From: Sphingopyxis sp. QXT-31
Lineage (GTDB): Bacteria; Pseudomonadota; Alphaproteobacteria; Sphingomonadales; Sphingomonadaceae
Reading direction: 5' to 3'
DNA length: 64,000 nucleotides
NCBI RefSeq assembly: GCF_001984035.1
Contig: NZ_CP019449.1
Coordinates: forward strand, 1,860,001 to 1,924,000
Below the pieces are notes generated by a model. The model was not told the DNA's origin and did no database searches. It saw nothing but the letters and a program-made list of their open reading frames with translations. The position numbers and the translations under genes were made by a program. Below, one piece after another: positions 31,986-42,146 of the stretch (the stretch's first letter is position 1; each line of letters begins with the position of its first letter).

Positions 31986-33473
31986 CTACTCCGGAACGAA
32001 GGCGGCGGCTGGCATCACCGGCTCGGAAATCGCTTCGCCGCGTTCCAGCTGGTAGACCTGCCGGTCGGCGCCAAACTCGGCCCACGGCAGTGATCCATCG
32101 CGCGCAAAGCCGACCCAGATCTTATGCACCCGCTCGGAAAGATCCTGCGGCGGTGCCTCACCTGCCAACCCCTTGGGGCCCGTCGCAGTCGCCAGCGTCT
32201 TAAACACGAAAGGCAGCTCGATCCCGTGGCACGCGCCCAGCTCGCCCCCGCAAGCGGGCGAGCGCCAGTCGAACTCGTACATCCACGTCTTGCCCCGGTG
32301 CGCCGCGGCATATTGTCGCGCGGGCCAGCGGAAGACGAGGTCGTTCATTGCGTCGGTCAGCGCTTGTCCCGGCCGCACACCCTTCTGCTTGTAGCCATAA
32401 GCGAGCAACGCTCCCTTGGCGTCGGGCATCGAGCGCCCGAGCAGCCAACGCGCGAACAGCCCGCCGATCTTCCGCTTCACGCCCGTAGGCACGAAATAAA
32501 GGTTCATCTCCTCGGTATTACTGCCGATCAGCACCTCCACGTCGCTTCCCGCCCCCTTGCGCAAAGCATCGTGCGGTTTCTCTGGCAGCACATCGTCGCC
32601 GTAGACGGGGATGAAGCGGCTGATCCCATAGACCGGCTCGCGCCCATCCGCATCACGCAGGTCGATCGCCCAGGGCTTGCCGAGCTTCTCGATCGCGGCC
32701 GTCGCCGCCGCGTGCGGCACGCTACGGAACCCGTCGGCGTCGGGGCTGACCTTGAGCAGCTTGGCGAGCTTCTTCACCAGCCGCTGCGCCACCGCGACAT
32801 CGCGCACCATCGCGCCATGGCCGCTCTCGACGATCGCGCGCGCGAACAGCCCCTTCGTCAGCGGCGAGGTGACGAGGTCGGCGATCGCCATCGCCCCCGC
32901 GCTCTCGCCGAAGACTGTGACATTCGCCGGATCGCCGCCGAAGGCCGCGATATTGCGCTGCACCCAGCCGAGCGCGAAGATCATGTCGCGCAGCCCCAGA
33001 TTGGTCGGCACGTCCGGCACGGGCAGGAAACCGTCGATCCCCAGCCGATAGTTGATCGCGACGCAAACCACGCCCGAACGCGCGAATTCGGATCCGTCGC
33101 TGACCGGCGCATCCTTGCTGCCGACCACGAAGCCGCCGCCGTGGATGAAGACCATCACCGGCGCGGCCTTGGCGTCCTTCGGCGCCCAGACATTGACGCG
33201 CAGATAATCGCCGTCGCCGCCGTCCGAACCGCTGCCGACGAGAGGCGCGATGTCGATCGCGGGAAAGTCACGGATCACATGCGGCGCGGTCGGCCCCGGA
33301 TCGACCGCATCGCGCACCCCGTCCCATGCGGCGACCGGCTGCGGCAGTTCGAAGCGCTGCGGCGGCGCGGCATACGGAATGCCGAGATAGCGGACGATGC
33401 CCCCGTCGGCGCGGCCGCGCAGTTGGCCCGCCTCGGTTCGGGCGATCGGATCGGTCGGAGTCGCGTCGGTCAT
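31986..33473 (-). CDS. Type-B carboxylesterase (cytoplasmic form)
   Basis: 495 residues from ATG 33473. Longer upstream readings are Arg-rich and not real. The nucleophile elbow GESAGAM lies in NVTVFGESAGAMAIADLV, the oxyanion segment is VFIHGGGFVVGSKDAP, and a HGIELPFVF stretch carries the catalytic His. No signal peptide is present, so it acts on an imported ester. It follows the MFE-type SDR by 67 bases and precedes another SDR by 4 bases. It is one of two carboxylesterases in this locus. Confidence 0.85.
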   Translation of the reverse strand: MTDATPTDPIARTEAGQLRGRADGGIVRYLGIPYAAPPQRFELPQPVAAWDGVRDAVDPGPTAPHVIRDFPAIDIAPLVGSGSDGGDGDYLRVNVWAPKDAKAAPVMVFIHGGGFVVGSKDAPVSDGSEFARSGVVCVAINYRLGIDGFLPVPDVPTNLGLRDMIFALGWVQRNIAAFGGDPANVTVFGESAGAMAIADLVTSPLTKGLFARAIVESGHGAMVRDVAVAQRLVKKLAKLLKVSPDADGFRSVPHAAATAAIEKLGKPWAIDLRDADGREPVYGISRFIPVYGDDVLPEKPHDALRKGAGSDVEVLIGSNTEEMNLYFVPTGVKRKIGGLFARWLLGRSMPDAKGALLAYGYKQKGVRPGQALTDAMNDLVFRWPARQYAAAHRGKTWMYEFDWRSPACGGELGACHGIELPFVFKTLATATGPKGLAGEAPPQDLSERVHKIWVGFARDGSLPWAEFGADRQVYQLERGEAISEPVMPAAAFVPE

Positions 33474-33540
33474 GCCCCAAGGGCTATCACGCCGCGCCGC
33501 CGCCGGGCAGCGGGCGATGCTGTGCCCTTCGCCGGTTTGA

Positions 33541-34449
33541 CTATGCCAGCGCGCGGTCGCGCGCCGCCGCAGCGCTCGCCACCTCGCGCTCGGCCTGGGT
33601 GAAGCCATAGGCGGGGATGATCGCGCCGTCGCGCTCCGTCACCTGCGGCAAAGCCTCGATCAGCCGCTGCCCCGCATCGGCGCCCGCGCCGATATACAGG
33701 CCCTGCGACAGGCCGATCTCGGCCGCCGCGAAGTGCCCCGCCCCCGCACACAGGATCGTCCGCGTCGGCGCCGCGTCGGCGACGAGCAGCAGCAGCGCGG
33801 GACTGACCAGCGCGGGATCGAGCGCCGCGAGGCTCTCGTCCGCCAGCACGCCTTCGGTCATCTGCGTCGCCGCGGTCGGCGCAAGCGCGTTGACGCATAT
33901 GCCATATTTCTCGCCCTCGATCGCCAGCGTCTGCATCAGCCCGACGAGCGCCATCTTCGCCGCGCCATAATTGGCCTGGCCGAAATTGCCCCACAGCCCC
34001 GACGAGGAGGTGGTCATCACGATGCGGCCATATTGCTGGGCCCGCATGACCTCCCACACCGCCTTGCAACAGATCGCCGCGCCGACCAGGTGGACGTCGA
34101 CCACCAGCCGGAAATCGTCGAGGCTCATCTTGGCGAAGCTCTTGTCGCGCAGGATGCCGGCGTTGTTGATCAATATGTCGATCCGGCCCCAGCGATCGAG
34201 CACCTCGGCCACCATCGCCGCGACCGCGGCCTCGTCGGTCACCGAACCCGCGACCGCGAGCGCGGTGCCGCCCGCCGCCGCGATCTCACGCGCCACAGCC
34301 TCGGCAGGCTCGAGCGCCAGATCGTTGACGACCACCGACGCGCCCTGGCTTGCCAGATAATGCGCATGCGCCCGGCCGAGCCCACCCCCGGCACCCGTCA
34401 CGATCGCCACGCGGCCGCCTAGCGGCGAATCCGGTTCCGATGTCGTCAT
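33541..34449 (-). CDS. SDR of the MFE-2 type (3-hydroxyacyl-CoA dehydrogenase-like)
   Basis: 302 residues. The motifs TGAGGGLGRAHAHYLASQGA, NNAGILRDKSFAKMSLDDF and GLWGNFGQANYGAAKMALVG match the dehydrogenase domain of peroxisomal-type multifunctional enzyme 2, which handles 3-hydroxyacyl-CoA thioesters. That fits the CoA ligase in the neighbouring operon, since an acid released by an esterase could be activated and then oxidised. A degenerate copy of the TetR-type palindrome lies 13-40 bases upstream of its start. Confidence 0.82.
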   Translation of the reverse strand: MTTSEPDSPLGGRVAIVTGAGGGLGRAHAHYLASQGASVVVNDLALEPAEAVAREIAAAGGTALAVAGSVTDEAAVAAMVAEVLDRWGRIDILINNAGILRDKSFAKMSLDDFRLVVDVHLVGAAICCKAVWEVMRAQQYGRIVMTTSSSGLWGNFGQANYGAAKMALVGLMQTLAIEGEKYGICVNALAPTAATQMTEGVLADESLAALDPALVSPALLLLVADAAPTRTILCAGAGHFAAAEIGLSQGLYIGAGADAGQRLIEALPQVTERDGAIIPAYGFTQAEREVASAAAARDRALA

Positions 34450-34461
34450 CCCGCAAACTCC

Positions 34462-34489
34462 TTCATTCACTCTCTGGTTAGTTAATGTT
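34462..34489 (-). promoter_or_regulatory. Degenerate copy of the TetR-type palindrome before the MFE-type SDR
   Basis: The 28-base span contains ATTCACTCTC (34465-34474) and AGTTAATG on the far side. It agrees with the palindrome at 42147-42174 at 19 of 28 positions by eye. It is weaker in symmetry, with CATTCACT...AGTTAATG as the clearest arms. Confidence 0.5.
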
Positions 34490-34539
34490 GATCTTGCTAC
34501 GCGGGCGGCCAGGAAGCGCACGCACGCCTCCTTACCGCC

Positions 34540-35280
34540 TCAGGCCGGCTTGCAGATCTGCAGGAAACCCGCGGCCATGAACGAGGCCATGCGCGCCTTG
34601 ATCGCTTCGAAATCCTCGGACTTGCACACGCCGCCCGACAATTTGTCGATGCGCCCGGTCCGCGCTAGCGTGACCATCAGCGCCCCGGTGACGAAATGAT
34701 AGCCCCAGAAGATATCGCGCTCGGCGCAGTCGGGCAGCGCCTTCTTGAGCAGGTCGATCAGCCGCAGCACCACCGGATCGAAATGGCTGTCCATCAGATC
34801 GGCGCCCCATTCGGGGGTGTTCGCAACCAGCGCGCCAAGCGCGCCGTAATTCTTCCACCCCTCGCCGCCGTGGATATACAGGTCGAGGTCGGTGTCGAGA
34901 AAGGCGTGCAGCGCACCCTCGACCGTCGGTTTGCTGCCCGCGGCCTTCTCATAATCGTCGAGCGCCTTCATCCGCCGCTCACTCGTCACCACCGCGCGCC
35001 GCGCGAAGACCGCGTCGAACAGGCTCTTCTTGTCCTCGAAATAATAGTTCAGCAAAGTGTGGTGCACGCCGACGCGCTTCGCGACATCCTTCAGCGTCAC
35101 GCCGTGCAAGCCATGCTTCGAAAAAAGATATTCGGCCTCGTCGAGCATCTGCTCGATCGTCTCGGCGCGCTGTTCGGCCTTGGTCGACCGCTTCCGCACC
35201 TTCGCCTGTTCCACCACTGGTCCCAAATCCGATCCCCGTTCTTCGCCGCCGCGCGACGATGCTCTTTCAATAGGCTCCAT
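34540..35280 (-). CDS. TetR-family regulator
   Basis: 246 residues. The N-terminal helix-turn-helix (LFSKHGLHGVTLKDVAKRVG, then VHHTLLNYYFEDKKSLFDAV) is that of TetR proteins. A C-terminal ligand domain of about 150 residues follows, with no recognised subfamily. The ATG at 35280 overlaps the CoA-ligase stop by 14 bases, so it is translated with the catabolic genes. It is the natural candidate to bind the palindromes at 42147-42174 and 34462-34489 and to respond to a CoA-ester or acid of the pathway. Confidence 0.85.
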   Translation of the reverse strand: MEPIERASSRGGEERGSDLGPVVEQAKVRKRSTKAEQRAETIEQMLDEAEYLFSKHGLHGVTLKDVAKRVGVHHTLLNYYFEDKKSLFDAVFARRAVVTSERRMKALDDYEKAAGSKPTVEGALHAFLDTDLDLYIHGGEGWKNYGALGALVANTPEWGADLMDSHFDPVVLRLIDLLKKALPDCAERDIFWGYHFVTGALMVTLARTGRIDKLSGGVCKSEDFEAIKARMASFMAAGFLQICKPA

Positions 35281-36847
35281 AGTCGTTCCTGAGCCGAATC
35301 TTATCGATTTTTCCCGTCGGCGCCAGCGGCATGGCGTCGAGCCGCACGACGGCGTCGGGGATCCACCACGGCGCCACGCGTCCACTTAGCGGCGCGAGCA
35401 ATTCGGCGTCGTCGATCTCCTCGCCACCGCGCATCTCGACCAGCAGCACCGGGCGCTCGCCCCATTTGGCATCCTGCCGCCCGATGACGGCCGCCAGCGA
35501 CACCTGCGGCAGCGCCCCGACCACCGCCTCGATCTCGGCGGGGTTGATCCATTCGCCACCCGATTTGATCAGATCCTTGGCGCGGCCGGTGATGATCAGA
35601 TTGCCCCTGGCGTCGATCCGCGCGAGGTCGCCGGTCGGGAACCAGCCCTCGGCATCGGTCGCGGGCGCCTCCTCGCCGAAATAGCGGTCGACCACCGACG
35701 CGCCGCGCACATACAAATGCCCCTCGCCGCCGCGCTGTTCGGGCAGCGGCGTGCCGCCCGCATCGGTCAGCCGCAGGTCGACGCCGATCGCCGGCCGCCC
35801 CGAAACCGCAGCGCTGCGCAAAGGGTCGCCCGGCGGCGCGATGACGCCGAGCGGCGACAATTCGGTCATCCCCCAGCTCGTCTGCACCGTGACTCCGATC
35901 CGGCTCTCGAGCCGCGCCATCAGCGCCGGCGCCATCGGCGCCCCGCCGACGATCAGGCGCTTCAGCGACGGCAATTCGCCGCCCACTGCTTCGAGGTGCT
36001 CGACCAGCCCGAGCCACACCGTCGGCACCCCGACCCCGATCGTGACGCCCTCCGCGGCAATCAACCGCGCGAGGCTGGCCCCGTCGGCCTGCCGCCCTGG
36101 CAGCACCAGCTTGCCGCCGACCGCGGGGAGCGCGAAGGGCAGGCCCCAGGCATTGGCGTGGAACATCGGCACCACCGCCAGCACCGCATCGCGGCCGGTG
36201 AAGGCCATGACGTCCGCTTGCAAGGAGCGCAGCGTGTGGAGGAAGCTGCCACGATGGGTGTAGGTCACTCCCTTGGGCGCACCGGTTGTGCCCGAGGTGA
36301 AGCAGAGCCCGGCGGGCGCGGTCTCGGCGAAATCGCCCCACACCGCCCCACCCGGCGCATCGGCGATCAGGTCTTCGAGCGCGGCGACGGGCACACTCGC
36401 CCCACCCTCGCCCGCACCGTCGATCAGCAATATCCGCTCCATCCCCGGCGCGCGCTCGGCGATCAGCTTGGCCAGCGGCAGCAGGTCGGCGCTCGCGGCC
36501 AGGATCTTCGCCCCCGACTGCACCGCCATCGATGCGAGCTGCGGCCCGGTCAGCCGCGGGTTGAGCGTGTGGCACACCGCGCCCATGCCCATCACCGCAT
36601 ACCAGAGCTCGACATGCGCCGCGCTGTTCCACGCCAGCGTCGCGACGCGGTCGCCCTGTGCGATCCCGAAGCCCGCGAGCAAAGACGAGATCGCCATGCT
36701 GCGTTCGCGCAGCATCGCATAGCTGACGCGCGCCACGCTGCCATCCTCGCGCGCGCTCGCGACCTCGGCCTCGCCGTGCCAGCGTGCGGCATGGTCGAGG
36801 AAGCGGTTCAGCGTCAGCGGATAATCCTGCATGCTACCGTCGATCAT
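35267..36847 (-). CDS. AMP-dependent acyl/aryl-CoA ligase
   Basis: 526 residues with the ANL-family signatures: ATP loop CFTSGTTGAPKGVTYTHRG, WGMTELSPLG, GWFPTGDLARIDARGNLIIT, KDLIKSGGEWINPAEIE and a catalytic Lys in PTGKIDK. It should activate a fatty, aromatic or terpenoid acid as its CoA ester. The start is taken as ATG 36847, which overlaps the esterase stop (ATGA). ATG 36832 is five codons further on. It lies in the operon with esterase, MFS transporter and TonB receptor, and its gene overlaps the TetR gene downstream. Confidence 0.87.
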   Translation of the reverse strand: MIDGSMQDYPLTLNRFLDHAARWHGEAEVASAREDGSVARVSYAMLRERSMAISSLLAGFGIAQGDRVATLAWNSAAHVELWYAVMGMGAVCHTLNPRLTGPQLASMAVQSGAKILAASADLLPLAKLIAERAPGMERILLIDGAGEGGASVPVAALEDLIADAPGGAVWGDFAETAPAGLCFTSGTTGAPKGVTYTHRGSFLHTLRSLQADVMAFTGRDAVLAVVPMFHANAWGLPFALPAVGGKLVLPGRQADGASLARLIAAEGVTIGVGVPTVWLGLVEHLEAVGGELPSLKRLIVGGAPMAPALMARLESRIGVTVQTSWGMTELSPLGVIAPPGDPLRSAAVSGRPAIGVDLRLTDAGGTPLPEQRGGEGHLYVRGASVVDRYFGEEAPATDAEGWFPTGDLARIDARGNLIITGRAKDLIKSGGEWINPAEIEAVVGALPQVSLAAVIGRQDAKWGERPVLLVEMRGGEEIDDAELLAPLSGRVAPWWIPDAVVRLDAMPLAPTGKIDKIRLRNDYGAY

Positions 36848-38469
36848 GGACAATCGGCGCCTTTGGCCAGCACCGGCGAGAGGATGCCTGTGTTCCAGTT
36901 CCAGGCGATATTGCCCGCGGCGCGGCGGCGGCACATCACCGCCTCGTGCAGCCGGTACATGCCGGGCATCAGCCGCACGCCGGGGCGCGGGATATCGGCG
37001 AAGGCGAGGAAAGCGGCATCGCTGCCATAGGGCCTCCAAGCAGCCTGCCCCGCCGCCTCGGGCTTGCCCGTGCGCGCAAAGGACACCCAATAATCGCCCA
37101 TGGCGGCGGCGAAGCGCTTTTCGGCCACCGTATCGGGGATCTTCGGCCAGTAGGGCGGCGTGTCGGTCGCAGTGCCAAAGACATAGGGAATTTCGGCCGC
37201 ATGAAAGCCGTGCAGCCCCGCCTCGCTCGCCGCGGGATAGCCATGGTCGAAGAGGTAGAGATAGGCATTCTGCCCGAGCCCGCTCTGCTTCACCGCGAGC
37301 CGCTCCGAGGTCCAGCCGTACAGCGCATCGCGCGTCGTAGCGATCACCGCCTCGCCCAGATCCTTCGCGGGATAGAGCTTCAACCAGCCATCGGCGAGGT
37401 CACCATAGCGCTCGCGGATCGCCGCTTCATAGACCGCCGCATTGGCAGGGGCCGGCGGCGCCAGCATGCGCAGCGATCGGATCTCACCGATGTTGAACCC
37501 CGCGATCATCGGCACCGGCGCCTGTTCGCCGCGGTCGAAGCTGTCGACCAGCTGGCGCGGCAATATCTTGCCGTCGATCGTGCCCCACGGGAAATAACCC
37601 GCCTTGAGCGCGCCATCGTTCAGAGCCGTCGCGTCCATCGCGCGCAGCGCCGCGAGGTCGGCAGCGCCAAGCGCGGCGGCGACCTTCGTCCCCATCGTCT
37701 CGGCGGGAACCTCCCCATGCCGCGCCTCGCGCAGCGACGGCGTCGAGATCATATAGGCACTCTGCGCGATTGCCTTGTGGAACAGCCCGCGCGCCTTGGG
37801 CGCCGTCATCAGATACATGACGCTCAGCGCGCCCGCGGACTCGCCCGCGATGGTGACATTGCCCGCGTCGCCGCCGAACGCCCCGATATTCGCCTTCACC
37901 CATTCGAGCGCGGCGATCTGGTCGAGCAGCCCGTAATTGCCCGACACGCCGTCGGGCGATTCCTTGCTGAGTTCGGGGTGCGCCATATAACCGAGCGCGC
38001 CGAGCCGATAGTTGATCGACACGATCACCGCGCCGCGCGCCGAGAGCTTCGCGCCGTCGTACATCGGCTCGTGGCTATAGCCGTTGGTCAAAGCCCCGCC
38101 ATGGATCCAGACGATCACCGGCGCATCCTTCGCACCCTCGGGCGCCCAGATGTTGAGCGTCAGGCAATCCTCGGACATCTTGGCGGGCGGGTTGGTGTAG
38201 ATGCCGATCGCGGGCGGGCGCGGCTGGATGCACGCGGCGCCGAAGCTCTGCGCCTTGCGCACGCCCGGCCAGGCGGGGAGCGCCACCGGCGGCTTCCAGC
38301 GCAGCGGGCCCACGGGCGCCTCGGCGTAGGGAATGCCCTTGAACACGCTGAGCTTGCCGACCGATTTGCCTTCTACCGTCCCGGCTGGCGCCTCGACGGT
38401 CGGCGCCGCAAGCGCAGGCACTGCGATCGCCAGCCCCACCGCCGCCATCGCGCTCGCTGTCGCCTTCAT
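36844..38469 (-). CDS. Type-B carboxylesterase (exported form)
   Basis: 541 residues. A Sec signal (AVGLAIAVPALAAP) suggests periplasmic location. The elbow GESAGALSVMYLM, the oxyanion stretch VIVWIHGGALTNGYS, the opening GIPYAEAPVGPLRWKPP and FHAAEIPYVFGT (His) are the carboxylesterase-B features. Its start overlaps the MFS gene stop (ATGA). It likely hydrolyses the ester brought in by the TonB receptor, while the second esterase (31986-33473) acts in the cytoplasm. Confidence 0.86.
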   Translation of the reverse strand: MKATASAMAAVGLAIAVPALAAPTVEAPAGTVEGKSVGKLSVFKGIPYAEAPVGPLRWKPPVALPAWPGVRKAQSFGAACIQPRPPAIGIYTNPPAKMSEDCLTLNIWAPEGAKDAPVIVWIHGGALTNGYSHEPMYDGAKLSARGAVIVSINYRLGALGYMAHPELSKESPDGVSGNYGLLDQIAALEWVKANIGAFGGDAGNVTIAGESAGALSVMYLMTAPKARGLFHKAIAQSAYMISTPSLREARHGEVPAETMGTKVAAALGAADLAALRAMDATALNDGALKAGYFPWGTIDGKILPRQLVDSFDRGEQAPVPMIAGFNIGEIRSLRMLAPPAPANAAVYEAAIRERYGDLADGWLKLYPAKDLGEAVIATTRDALYGWTSERLAVKQSGLGQNAYLYLFDHGYPAASEAGLHGFHAAEIPYVFGTATDTPPYWPKIPDTVAEKRFAAAMGDYWVSFARTGKPEAAGQAAWRPYGSDAAFLAFADIPRPGVRLMPGMYRLHEAVMCRRRAAGNIAWNWNTGILSPVLAKGADCP

Positions 38470-39764
38470 GCCAAGGCCTCCTGCCGGCGGAGCCGCGCCG
38501 CGAGCCACAGGAACAGCCCGATCGCGACGATGTAGAAGGGGGTCAGCGTGTAGAGCGCCGATTGCAGCCCATGCGCCTCGCCCTGCGCGGTGAACCAGTC
38601 GCTCGCGAAGCCGACCCACGTCGGCCCCAGCCCCAGCCCGATGAAATTCATGATCAGCAGCAGCAGCGCGCCCGCCAGCACGCGCTGGTTCGGCTTCACT
38701 TCCTCCTGCACCAGCGCGACCGAGGCAGAGAGGTAGAAATAGTTGAACACCATCACCACGGTGAGCAGCGCGAGCGCCAGCGGCCACCCCGGCGCCCAGA
38801 CGAAGGCGAGATAGAAGGGCATCGCGACGACCAAAGACAGCGCCGGCGCGATCGCATAACCGGTGCGCGATTTCTTGACCATCCGGTCGATCACCCGGCC
38901 AGAGACGATCATCCCGCCGCCCATGCCGATCAGCAGCACCAGCGCGTACCAGATCGCGACCTCGCCCAGCTCCATCCCCTTTTCGCGCATCAGGAACAGC
39001 ACCGCAAAATTGCCGAGGCCGTAGGTCACGAACTGCGTCGCGCCGCCGCCGAGCGCGGCGAGCATCAGGATCGGGTGCGACAGGAACATGCGCACCGTCG
39101 GCCAGAAGGCCGCCTTGTCGTCCGCAGGCGCGGTCGAAACAGCCGCCGCCGCGTCGGTCGCCCCGCGCCTCGGCTCGCGCACCGTCAGCCACACGACCAG
39201 CGCTGTGACGATCCCGATCGCGCCCACCGCGATGAAGGGGATGCGCCAGCCGAATTTCTCGGCGATCGCCGCGCCGAACGCCACGCCCGCCGCCGCGCCT
39301 ATCGCGGGGCCGAGGTTGAAGATGCCCAGCGCCGCGGCGCGCTTGCCCGGCGGATAGGTGTCGGTGATGATCGCATAGGAGGGCGGCACGCCCCCCGCCT
39401 CGCCGAAGCCCACGACCATGCGCGCGATCGCGAGCTGGGTATAGTTCGCGGCCATCCCGCACGCCACGGTCGCCCCGCTCCAAACCGCGCAGGCGACCGA
39501 CAGCACGCCGACACGGCTCGTCCGGTCTGCGAACCAGCCGACCGGGATCGCGATGAAGCAATAGAACATCGCGAAATAGAGCCCGCTGATCAGCCCGAGC
39601 TGGCCGTCGCTAATCTGGAGCGCGTCCTGGATCGGCTTCGCCAGGATCGACAGCAGCTGCCGGTCGAGGAAGTTCAGCACATAGACGAAGCAGAGCATGC
39701 CCAGCACGAAGCCGGGCCGTGCGGCCGACCTCGTAGCGGAAGGCGGGCGCGTGTCGGTCGCCAC
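38466..39764 (-). CDS. MFS transporter (spinster-like)
   Basis: A 432-residue, 12-helix transporter with signatures YVLNFLDRQLLSILAKPIQD and FADRTSRVGVLSVACAVWSG, typical of the spinster-like major facilitators common in sphingomonad catabolic clusters. It is between the TonB receptor (3 bases upstream) and the exported esterase (4-base overlap). The substrate is probably the acid or alcohol part released by the esterase. Confidence 0.84.
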   Translation of the reverse strand: MATDTRPPSATRSAARPGFVLGMLCFVYVLNFLDRQLLSILAKPIQDALQISDGQLGLISGLYFAMFYCFIAIPVGWFADRTSRVGVLSVACAVWSGATVACGMAANYTQLAIARMVVGFGEAGGVPPSYAIITDTYPPGKRAAALGIFNLGPAIGAAAGVAFGAAIAEKFGWRIPFIAVGAIGIVTALVVWLTVREPRRGATDAAAAVSTAPADDKAAFWPTVRMFLSHPILMLAALGGGATQFVTYGLGNFAVLFLMREKGMELGEVAIWYALVLLIGMGGGMIVSGRVIDRMVKKSRTGYAIAPALSLVVAMPFYLAFVWAPGWPLALALLTVVMVFNYFYLSASVALVQEEVKPNQRVLAGALLLLIMNFIGLGLGPTWVGFASDWFTAQGEAHGLQSALYTLTPFYIVAIGLFLWLAARLRRQEALA

Positions 39765-39767
39765 GGC

Positions 39768-42074
39768 TTAGAGGCTGTAGCCGAGGCGGATGCCGAAGGT
39801 CCGCGGCCGCATCGTGCCGAAGCGGCTCACCAGAAAAGCCTCGGGGTGGATATAGGTGATCGAATGATCGTCGAAGAGATTTTCCACGTAAAGCTGCGCC
39901 GACAGATCGCCCTTTTTGAGCCCGACGCTCATATTGACGTTGCTGTACGCGTCGGTCTTGCCAAAGGTCGACAGCGGAACATTGGGCGCGCCCGGGGTGT
40001 TCGGGAAGCTGCTGTTGTAAGACCCGATATGCTGGGCATTGACCGCCAGCATCGCGTCGACGTCGGACCCGATCTTGAAATTATAGCTCATATAGGCCGA
40101 CCCCTGGATCCGCGGCGCCGACAGCCGGTGCCCGAGCACCGCGCCCGAAATCGCCGCCTCGGCGGGCGAGAGCCTGGTGATCTTGCTGTCGTTATAGGCG
40201 CCGTTGAAGCCGATCGACCAGCCCGTGGCGGGAACCACCGCTACCTCGAACTCGAACCCCTTGCTCTGCGCCGCGCCGATGTTGGTCGCGAACTGCACCG
40301 AGTCCGACACGCGGTTCGCCTGCGCCTGTATGTTGCTCCAGTCGATCAGGTAGAAGGCGGTGTTGATCGACACGCGCCCGCCGAGCCAGCGGCCCTTCGC
40401 GCCAACCTCATAGCTTTTCAGGCTGTCGGAGCTTGCGCCGAAAGGAATGATGATGTCGGTATCGTCGACAAGGCTTGGCCGTCCCGCAAAAGCATTGACG
40501 ATCGGGGCGCGAAAGCCGGTCGCAAAGGTGGCATAGGTGGTCAGCGTGTCGCTGGGTTTGAACGTGGCGCTCGCTTTCCACGACGGCTTCGATCCCTTGG
40601 CCTTGAGACCTGCGGCTGCCGCATACGCGGTGAAGGTCGAAGGGTCGAAGTTCACGGGAATGTTAAAAAGCGCATAGGTGTAATAGTTGAACCCAGCGGC
40701 CGTCGCCAGATAACCACCCGCCTCGGTGAAGCTCTGTGCCGAAGTTTCGCCATAACGCATGCCGCCGGTCAGCCAGAATTTATCCGAAAAACGATAGGTG
40801 AGCTCGCCAAAGCCCGCGAGTTCCTCGCTAATCGAGTGCGTATATTGCTTCTGGAAATATTTGTCGGGGAGCCCCGTAATTCCGCGCGCTGCCAAGAAAT
40901 CGAGGTTGGAGCGATAGAGGAAATCGACGTCGCGGCGACGATTCAGATAGAAGCCGCCGAGCACGAACTGGAACGGCCCGTCGAGCGTCGAGGCAAGCCG
41001 CGTTTCCTGTACGAACACCTTGTCATAAGCGTCGGCGTCGAGCCCGAAGGCGATCGGCGCCCCGGGGAAGGATCCCGGCGGGAAGGTGCCCGCGAGATCG
41101 ACATAGAAGCGCTGGTCGAAATCCGAATAGGTCGACGAGCTGGTGAGCTTGGCAAAGTCGAACTCATAATCGATCGTCGCGTTCGCAATCGCCTGCTTGC
41201 CGGTGAAGCGGTCGGGCTCGTCCGAGATACGCTTGTTGCGCCCCAGCGACGGGCTGGTCAGCGAGCTGTCCTTGGGATTGCTGTTCTCATAGCTGCCGAG
41301 CAGCTTGATCGACAGCCGGTCGGTGGGTTTCCACATCAGGATCAGCCGACCGCCATAATCGATCAATGTGTTCGAATTCTTCACCCCCGTCCCGACATTG
41401 TCGAGATAGCCTTCCTCGTTGCGGTAGAAGCCGACCGCGCGCACCGCGAGCTTGTCCTCGACCAGCGGCACATTGACCATTGCATTATAGCGCTGGCGAA
41501 AGCTGTCCGAGCCGGTCAGCCCGAAATCGACGAGCGCCGCGGTGTCGAAATCATTGAGGTCGGGGCTCTTCTGCAGGATGCGCATCGCGCCCGAGAGCGA
41601 GCCCGAGCCGAAGAGCGTGCCCTGCGGCCCGCGCAGGAACTCGACGCGCTCGACGTCGAACAGGTTCGGATCGACGACGGTGGTGTTGCCGATCGTCGAG
41701 ACCGGCAGCTCGTCGATATAGATGGCGACCGAGCTCTGCAGATTGGCGTTATAGCCGTTGGTCGCGATGCCGCGCGCGGTGAAATTGTTGAAGTTGGCGG
41801 TCGGTTTGTTGAGCACGACGCCCGGCGTCTCGCGCCCGATACCCTCGTAACCGACGATGCCCTTTTCGGTCAGCTCTTCCTGCGAATAGGCCGAGATGCT
41901 GAGCGGCACGTCCTGGATGCGCTCGGCGCGGCGCGTCGCGGTGACGATGATCGACCCGTCGTCGTCTTCGCCCTCCGCCTGCGGCGCGGTGGTGTCCGCG
42001 TCCTGCGCCATGGCAACGGCCGGAATGGTGAACAACGCCGTCGCAGCGACGGACGCCAAGAAGATTCCCCTCAT
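39768..42074 (-). CDS. TonB-dependent outer-membrane receptor
   Basis: 768 residues from ATG 42074, where a signal peptide begins (FLASVAATALFTIPAVAMAQ). The longer reading covers the upstream operator and is rejected. Plug motifs are DDGSIIVTATRRAERIQDVP and VERVEFLRGPQGTLFGSGSL. The last strand ends ...IRLGYSL. It is the first gene of the receptor-MFS-esterase-ligase-tetR operon. The 28-base palindrome lies 73-100 bases upstream of the start. Confidence 0.91.
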   Translation of the reverse strand: MRGIFLASVAATALFTIPAVAMAQDADTTAPQAEGEDDDGSIIVTATRRAERIQDVPLSISAYSQEELTEKGIVGYEGIGRETPGVVLNKPTANFNNFTARGIATNGYNANLQSSVAIYIDELPVSTIGNTTVVDPNLFDVERVEFLRGPQGTLFGSGSLSGAMRILQKSPDLNDFDTAALVDFGLTGSDSFRQRYNAMVNVPLVEDKLAVRAVGFYRNEEGYLDNVGTGVKNSNTLIDYGGRLILMWKPTDRLSIKLLGSYENSNPKDSSLTSPSLGRNKRISDEPDRFTGKQAIANATIDYEFDFAKLTSSSTYSDFDQRFYVDLAGTFPPGSFPGAPIAFGLDADAYDKVFVQETRLASTLDGPFQFVLGGFYLNRRRDVDFLYRSNLDFLAARGITGLPDKYFQKQYTHSISEELAGFGELTYRFSDKFWLTGGMRYGETSAQSFTEAGGYLATAAGFNYYTYALFNIPVNFDPSTFTAYAAAAGLKAKGSKPSWKASATFKPSDTLTTYATFATGFRAPIVNAFAGRPSLVDDTDIIIPFGASSDSLKSYEVGAKGRWLGGRVSINTAFYLIDWSNIQAQANRVSDSVQFATNIGAAQSKGFEFEVAVVPATGWSIGFNGAYNDSKITRLSPAEAAISGAVLGHRLSAPRIQGSAYMSYNFKIGSDVDAMLAVNAQHIGSYNSSFPNTPGAPNVPLSTFGKTDAYSNVNMSVGLKKGDLSAQLYVENLFDDHSITYIHPEAFLVSRFGTMRPRTFGIRLGYSL

Positions 42075-42146
42075 CACGCTCTCCCATATCGCGCCGATCG
42101 GATGTCGGCATCGGAGGCGTTTATGCCCGTCGTTCGGGACCGAGTC